Below are positions 5,347 through 9,062 of a stretch of DNA of 9,062 bases, piece by piece. The translations under genes were made by a program, and so were the position numbers. This stretch comes from Lachnospiraceae bacterium. GTDB taxonomy: Bacteria; Bacillota; Clostridia; Lachnospirales; Lachnospiraceae. Where the stretch lies: contig VSNH01000133.1 of NCBI GenBank assembly GCA_009774215.1, positions 1 to 9,062 on the forward strand, written 5' to 3'. The notes below the pieces were generated by a model. That model searched no databases, had not been told where the DNA came from, and saw only the letters and a program-made list of their open reading frames with translations. Position 1 is the stretch's first letter; each line of letters begins with the position of its first letter.

Positions 5347-6177
5347 TCAACTGGATAACGGATACTCTAATTCAAACGGATACCCGTCTTTTTTGTTTTC
5401 TTCGGAGAGCGTGTCTGTCTCAATGACGCAGAAATCGTCGCTCTTTATCACTTCTTTCATCTCTTCACGGATGGTTTCAAAGTCTGTCACATGGGTAGAG
5501 ATTCTGCGGCAGGCAAAGTCCCCCTCGTCGATGGTGCGGACGGTCTGCTCGGATGTCTCTGCAGACGGCGCGTCCCCGGTGATTGTGAGGAACATGTGCC
5601 GCTGGTATTTGCCATTCCGGTATTCGTGCAGTACGCCGGAAGGATAAGCCACCACCGTTCCCATCTGCTGGGCGGTGACGAAGAGCTTCAGGATATGCTG
5701 CCCGTAGTATTTCGGGACATCCATCTCCTCCAGAGGCACGGTCAGCATTTTGCGGGTCACAATCTCATTGTGGTAGAAACCGTCGGGCAGCAGAATGCCG
5801 CTCTTGCTTTCCGGAATTTTGGCGAGACCGGTAACAGGGCTTGCCATATTCTGTAAGGTGTCCTGCAGGGTGGCAAGGCAGTTGCGGATATCCAGAATTT
5901 TCTGTTCCGCCAGAATCTTGCCGTCGTAGAGAAGCTTCTGCAGATTGATGGAAGCGCCTTCCACATAGTTGTTTAAATCCTTTAAAGGGATGCCCAGCTT
6001 GATGCAGACAGTGATGGCATCCAGAAGATAGAGCTGTTCTTTTGTATAGTAGCGGTAGTTTGTCTCCGTGTTCACGAAGGCCGGCTTGAGAATGCCGATC
6101 TGGTCGTAGTAGCGCAGAGATTTGATGCTTACATTCTTTAGCTTTGATACTTTTCCGATAGACATGTACTGACTCAT
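5347..6177 (-). CDS. MerR-family transcriptional regulator with GyrI-like effector domain
   Basis: A winged helix-turn-helix DNA-binding domain occupies residues 5-72: YMSIGKVSKLKNVSIKSLRY, then YYDQIGILKPAFVNTETNYR and YYTKEQL, the classic MerR signature. A dimerising coiled coil follows (about 76-112, NLQKLLYDGKILAEQKILDI). Residues 130-276 resemble a GyrI-like ligand-binding domain, as in BmrR and related multidrug sensors, which bind lipophilic cations or other small molecules. The protein is about the length of BmrR. The frame extends to a TTG at 6240, but ATG 6177 is preferred because a likely -10 (TATAGT) overlaps that region and MerR proteins begin shortly before 'SIGKVSKL'. It has no strong ribosome site (GGGAAAC only); ATG 6165 is an alternative. 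No efflux pump is adjacent, so the target may be elsewhere. It ends exactly against the repeat block. Confidence 0.92.
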   Translation of the reverse strand: MSQYMSIGKVSKLKNVSIKSLRYYDQIGILKPAFVNTETNYRYYTKEQLYLLDAITVCIKLGIPLKDLNNYVEGASINLQKLLYDGKILAEQKILDIRNCLATLQDTLQNMASPVTGLAKIPESKSGILLPDGFYHNEIVTRKMLTVPLEEMDVPKYYGQHILKLFVTAQQMGTVVAYPSGVLHEYRNGKYQRHMFLTITGDAPSAETSEQTVRTIDEGDFACRRISTHVTDFETIREEMKEVIKSDDFCVIETDTLSEENKKDGYPFELEYPLSS

Positions 6178-6240
6178 AGCTTGTTTCCCACAATCCTTTT
6201 TCACGTTGCTTCTATTTGCTTTTATCTGATTCTTCACCAA

Positions 6241-6256
6241 ACTATACCCGAGGGTA
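6241..6256 (-). promoter_or_regulatory. Dyad and -10 candidate upstream of the MerR gene
   Basis: TACCCGAGGGTA (6245-6256) is a perfect inverted repeat with a 2-base centre, overlapping TATAGT (6241-6246, minus strand), a good -10. MerR regulators bind dyads between -35 and -10, so self-regulation is plausible. No convincing -35 is seen at 17 to 20 bp spacing, which is tolerable for this activator class but weakens the call. Confidence 0.42.
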
Positions 6257-6326
6257 AGAGTTGATAAGACTTATTTTGTCACAAATTCTTCTGAAAGACA
6301 AGACCTTTTGAGAAACTAGTGGTCAT

Positions 6327-6364
6327 AAAAAATCCGCATACAAGATAATGTATGCGGATTTTTT
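6327..6364. terminator. Bidirectional intrinsic terminator
   Basis: AAAAAATCCGCATAC (6327-6341) pairs with GTATGCGGATTTTTT (6350-6364) across an 8-base loop. The 9-bp TCCGCATAC/GTATGCGGA stem is flanked by A6 and T6, so it works on both strands. On the minus strand it ends the cellobiose phosphorylase transcript before the MerR gene. Confidence 0.88.
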
Positions 6365-6373
6365 ATATGCACA

Positions 6374-6448
6374 CGCCCGCATATGGAAGTTTGCCGTTTC
6401 ACAGCATGCGGGCGGCGCGGCGAGTAGGGAGAAAATCTTCCCTACTCG
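6374..6448. repeat. Two inverted repeats after the cellobiose phosphorylase gene
   Basis: CGCCCGCAT (6374-6382) pairs with ATGCGGGCG (6406-6414) over a 23-base loop, and CGAGTAGGGA (6421-6430) pairs with TCCCTACTCG (6439-6448). Neither has a T-run. They lie between the stop codon and the strong terminator and would form stable structure at the 3' end of the message, possibly protecting it from 3' exonucleases. Confidence 0.6.
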
Positions 6449-6477
6449 ATTAACGTTTATATTTGGATGAAATGATA

Positions 6478-8913
6478 TTATCCCATGGTGACAGTCACGT
6501 CATATTCTGTCTTTCCCGCCACATACGGCACGATACACCCGTCCACGGTCTGTCCGTCCACGGTGAGAGACTTCACACCCTTCTCCACGTTGTCGGGATT
6601 CACCACCTTAATGTTGTAAGTGCCCTCGCGGAACTTGCGGGTTAAGGTAAAGTCGCCAAAGCCCTTGGGCACGCAGGGATTGATGCTGAGGCCCTTGTGT
6701 GTGGGATACACGCCCAGAATATGCTGCGACACGTTCACGAAAGTCCACGCCGCCGTGCCGGTCAGCCAGCTGTTCTTCGCCTCGCCGGGGATGTATGCGT
6801 CGGCGCCGGCTACCATCTGGGAGTAAACGTAAGGCTCTGTGCGGTGAATCTCGCTGATCTCTTCCACATAGGCAGGGCAGGTTTTCTGATAAATCTCAAA
6901 GGCTCTGTCACCGCGGCCGATCACTGTCTCCGCGATGGAAACCCAGGGATTGTTGTGGCAGAAGATACCCGCGTTCTCCTTGTATCCGGGCGGATAGGAG
7001 GAGATTTCCCCAAGCTCCAGATGATATTTGGTGTAGGCGGGCTGTAAAATCATCACACCGTATTTGGTGTCCAGCTTTTCCTTTACAGAGTCGAGCGCCT
7101 TTTCAGCAAGCCCCTCCTTCACGCCGATGCCGGCAAGAGGACAGAAGCCGTTGGACTCAATATAGATCTGACCCTCCTCACATTCTTTGGAGCCGATTTT
7201 CTGGCCGTAAGCGTCGTAAGCACGGACAAACCAGTCGCCGTCCCAGCCATCCTTCAGCACGGCGTCGTACATTTTCTGTACTTCGGCGCGGGCGTAATCG
7301 GCTTCCGCCTGATTGCCCATAAGCTCACACAACTGCGCGTACTCCTCCCCGTACTTGACAAACATGCCTGCGATGAACACGGATTCCGCTACAGGTCCTT
7401 CGGAGGGACCGAACGTCTGGAAGGATTCACCCGGATGCTCGGAGAAGCAGTTTAAGTTCAGGCAGTCGTTCCAGTCGGCGCGTCCGATGAGCGGCAGCGC
7501 ATGGGGACCCTTGTGTGTCACGATATAGTCAAAGGAGCGTTTCAAATGCTCCAGCAAAGGTTTTGCGAGAGACTCGTCGTTGTCAAAGGGAACCATCTCC
7601 GTAAGAATCGAGGTGTCACCTGATTCACGCACATAGGCGGAGGTTCCGGCGATCAGCCAGAGCGGGTCGTCGTTGAAGCCGCTGCCGATATCGGAGTTGC
7701 CCTTCTTGGTGAGGGGCTGGTACTGGTGGTAGGCGCTGCCGTCCTCAAACTGGGTGGAGGCGATGTCGATGATTCGCTCTCTCGCGCGATCCGGAATCAG
7801 GTGCACGAAGCCCAGCAGATCCTGACAGGAATCGCGGAAGCCCATGCCGCGGCCGATACCGGATTCATAATACGATGCGGAGCGGGACATGTTGAAGGTC
7901 ACCATACACTGATACTGATTCCAGATATTGACCATGCGGTCTACCTTGTCGTTGGAGGACTTCACGGTGTACTTGGATAACAGCTCGTTCCAGTAGGCGT
8001 TCAGCGCGGCAAATGCTTTCTCCACGTCCGCGTCGGTCTGATATTTGGCAAGCATTGCCTCGGCAGGCTTTTTGTTGATGACGCCGTGCGATTCCCACTT
8101 CTGATCCTCGGGATTTTCTATGTAACCCAAAACAAATACAAAGGTTTTGCTTTCGCCGGGTTTTAAGGTCACGTTGATCTGATGGGACGCAATCGGAGAC
8201 CAGCCGTGCGCCACAGAGTTTGCGGCCTGTCCTTTTTCAACAACCTCGGGATTCGCAGCACCGCGGTATGCGCCGAGAAAGGCATCGCGGCTTGTGTCAA
8301 AGCCGTCTACGGGCGTATTTACGGAGTACACCGCATAGTGGTTCCTTCTTTCTCTGTACTCTGTTTTGTGATAAATAGAGGAACCGACCACCTCCACTTC
8401 GCCGGTGTTTAAGTTGCGCTGGAAATTGCGGGAATCGTCGTCCGCATTCCAGAGGCACCATTCCACATAGGAGAAGAGGGAGACTGTTTTTTCGCCGTCA
8501 CTTTGGTTGGTCAGCTTTACCTGACTGATTTCACAATTGTCATCCATGGGGATGAAGGTGAGGACGGAGGCCTCAAGTTTGTTTTTTGCGCCCGTGAAAC
8601 GGCTGTAGCCGATGCCGTGGCGGCATTCGTAGCTGTCAAGTTCTGTCTGGGTCGGCTTCCAGCCGGGATTCCAGACGCTGTCCTTGTCCTTGATATAGAA
8701 GTATTTGCCGTTGATGTCGTTCGGTATGTCGTTGTAGCGGTAACGTGTCATGCGAAGAAGCTTTGCATCCTTATAAAAGGTGTATCCGCCGCAGGTATTG
8801 GAAATCAGTGTAAAAAAATCTTTGCAGCCCAAGTAATTGATCCAGGGCAGCGGCGTTCTGGGTGTGGTGATGACGTACTCGCGGTTTTCGTCATCAAAGT
8901 AACCAAATTTCAT
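6478..8913 (-). CDS. Cellobiose phosphorylase (GH94)
   Basis: The enzyme splits cellobiose with inorganic phosphate into alpha-glucose 1-phosphate and glucose in the cytoplasm, saving ATP in cellulose and oligosaccharide use. The 811-residue product is the full usual length and closely follows the Clostridium thermocellum enzyme as I recall it, from MKFGYFDDENREYVITTPRT through ESYECRHG-like, YHKTEYRERRNHYA and SRSASYYESGIGRGMGFRDS. Layout: N-terminal beta-sandwich (about 1-280), linker helices, (alpha/alpha)6 catalytic barrel (about 320-740) and a C-terminal jelly-roll strap. In GRADWNDCLN the aspartate at residue 483 is the expected general acid. NSWLTGTAAW (T718, G719) is the phosphate-binding loop. 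ATG 8913 is chosen over the upstream extension because GGAGG lies 5 bases before it and homologues start there. It is a single-gene unit here, with no transporter visible in the window. Confidence 0.97.
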   Translation of the reverse strand: MKFGYFDDENREYVITTPRTPLPWINYLGCKDFFTLISNTCGGYTFYKDAKLLRMTRYRYNDIPNDINGKYFYIKDKDSVWNPGWKPTQTELDSYECRHGIGYSRFTGAKNKLEASVLTFIPMDDNCEISQVKLTNQSDGEKTVSLFSYVEWCLWNADDDSRNFQRNLNTGEVEVVGSSIYHKTEYRERRNHYAVYSVNTPVDGFDTSRDAFLGAYRGAANPEVVEKGQAANSVAHGWSPIASHQINVTLKPGESKTFVFVLGYIENPEDQKWESHGVINKKPAEAMLAKYQTDADVEKAFAALNAYWNELLSKYTVKSSNDKVDRMVNIWNQYQCMVTFNMSRSASYYESGIGRGMGFRDSCQDLLGFVHLIPDRARERIIDIASTQFEDGSAYHQYQPLTKKGNSDIGSGFNDDPLWLIAGTSAYVRESGDTSILTEMVPFDNDESLAKPLLEHLKRSFDYIVTHKGPHALPLIGRADWNDCLNLNCFSEHPGESFQTFGPSEGPVAESVFIAGMFVKYGEEYAQLCELMGNQAEADYARAEVQKMYDAVLKDGWDGDWFVRAYDAYGQKIGSKECEEGQIYIESNGFCPLAGIGVKEGLAEKALDSVKEKLDTKYGVMILQPAYTKYHLELGEISSYPPGYKENAGIFCHNNPWVSIAETVIGRGDRAFEIYQKTCPAYVEEISEIHRTEPYVYSQMVAGADAYIPGEAKNSWLTGTAAWTFVNVSQHILGVYPTHKGLSINPCVPKGFGDFTLTRKFREGTYNIKVVNPDNVEKGVKSLTVDGQTVDGCIVPYVAGKTEYDVTVTMG

Positions 8914-8982
8914 AGTTTCCTCCATTCTCCTTTTCGTTTGATCTGTTTCCGGTTCCATATAAATCGCCCGAAACGGTGCAGG

Positions 8983-9000
8983 GTAAACGATTAAGTAAAC
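8983..9000. promoter_or_regulatory. Direct-repeat operator candidate upstream of cellobiose phosphorylase
   Basis: GTAAAC occurs at 8983-8988 and again at 8995-9000, 12 bp apart. The core TAAACGATTA resembles half of a LacI/CcpA-type site but is not a full palindrome. It lies about 15 to 35 bases downstream of the predicted transcription start, where a repressor could block elongation. Sugar-responsive control is an inference. Confidence 0.35.
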
Positions 9001-9022
9001 CTGTCCCCAGTCGGTTAAACAA

Positions 9023-9051
9023 ATTATACAGAAGAAATGAAAAAAAAGCAA
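9023..9051 (-). promoter_or_regulatory. Predicted sigma-A promoter for cellobiose phosphorylase
   Basis: On the minus strand TTGCTT (9051-9046), 17 bases, TATAAT (9028-9023, perfect -10). The start would be near 9016, giving a leader of about 100 bases before ATG 8913. The -35 matches the consensus only in TTG. Confidence 0.62.
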
Positions 9052-9062
9052 TAACTATATAT

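Noticed and set aside
5085..5426. 113-residue plus-strand frame across the repeat block
   Set aside because: It overlaps the kinase 3' end in another frame and the structured repeat; its composition is not protein-like.
5347..8913. MerR regulator and cellobiose phosphorylase as one operon or a regulator-target pair
   Set aside because: A strong terminator separates them and the MerR dyad is not repeated at the phosphorylase promoter.
8503..8994. 163-residue plus-strand frame opposite cellobiose phosphorylase
   Set aside because: The minus-strand product is a full-length, clearly recognised enzyme; this is its shadow, as are the other frames in 6463-8994.
8914..9051. N-terminal extension of cellobiose phosphorylase (46 extra residues, starting with a hydrophobic stretch like a signal peptide)
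   Set aside because: The extension covers the predicted promoter and leader, known enzymes start at MKFG, and GGAGG precedes the internal ATG.

Overview
The window looks like part of a Clostridia (Bacillota) chromosome, most likely a gut Lachnospiraceae-type organism. The evidence is purine-rich Shine-Dalgarno sites, moderate GC content, a cellobiose phosphorylase close to the clostridial enzyme, a clostridial-type pyridoxamine kinase, and intergenic regions crowded with hairpin repeats. This taxonomic call is an inference from gene content, not a database match.

Layout. (1) 1-568: 3' part of an ABC-2 type membrane permease, cut by the window edge. (2) 634-1829: two small membrane-protein genes behind one sigma-A-like promoter and ended by a clear intrinsic terminator. 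The first is a soluble beta-rich domain plus a hydrophobic C-terminus. The second is a DUF4190-type membrane domain with a Q/N/Y/G-rich, prion-like N-terminal tail. (3) 1830-2232: a gene-poor stretch with a 24-bp perfect palindrome, a likely broken gene fragment and a MITE-like element (2053-2172) that appears to have inserted into the 3' end of that fragment. (4) 2194-4061: an ECF sigma factor gene behind a promoter that itself looks ECF-type (TGAAAC, 17 bp, CGTA), followed by two soluble proteins I do not recognise. No membrane anti-sigma gene is visible. (5) 4062-4324: a hairpin-rich spacer and a good sigma-A promoter. (6) 4325-5167: pyridoxamine/pyridoxal kinase. (7) 5176-5346: a structured repeat block filling the gap between convergent genes. 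(8) 5347-6177 (minus): a MerR-family regulator with a GyrI-like C-terminus, with a short dyad beside its probable -10. (9) 6327-6448: bidirectional terminator and two further hairpins. (10) 6478-8913 (minus): complete cellobiose phosphorylase (GH94), with a promoter and direct-repeat operator candidate upstream.

Functionally the window is a set of unrelated housekeeping and regulatory units. Cellobiose phosphorylase splits imported or intracellular cellobiose with phosphate, saving ATP. The kinase salvages vitamin B6. The sigma-factor operon is the least understood unit and the best candidate for new biology, because it appears autoregulated and carries two unfamiliar soluble partners. The repeats at 2053-2172, 4092-4209 and 5176-5346 are candidate dispersed elements; the first two share a motif.
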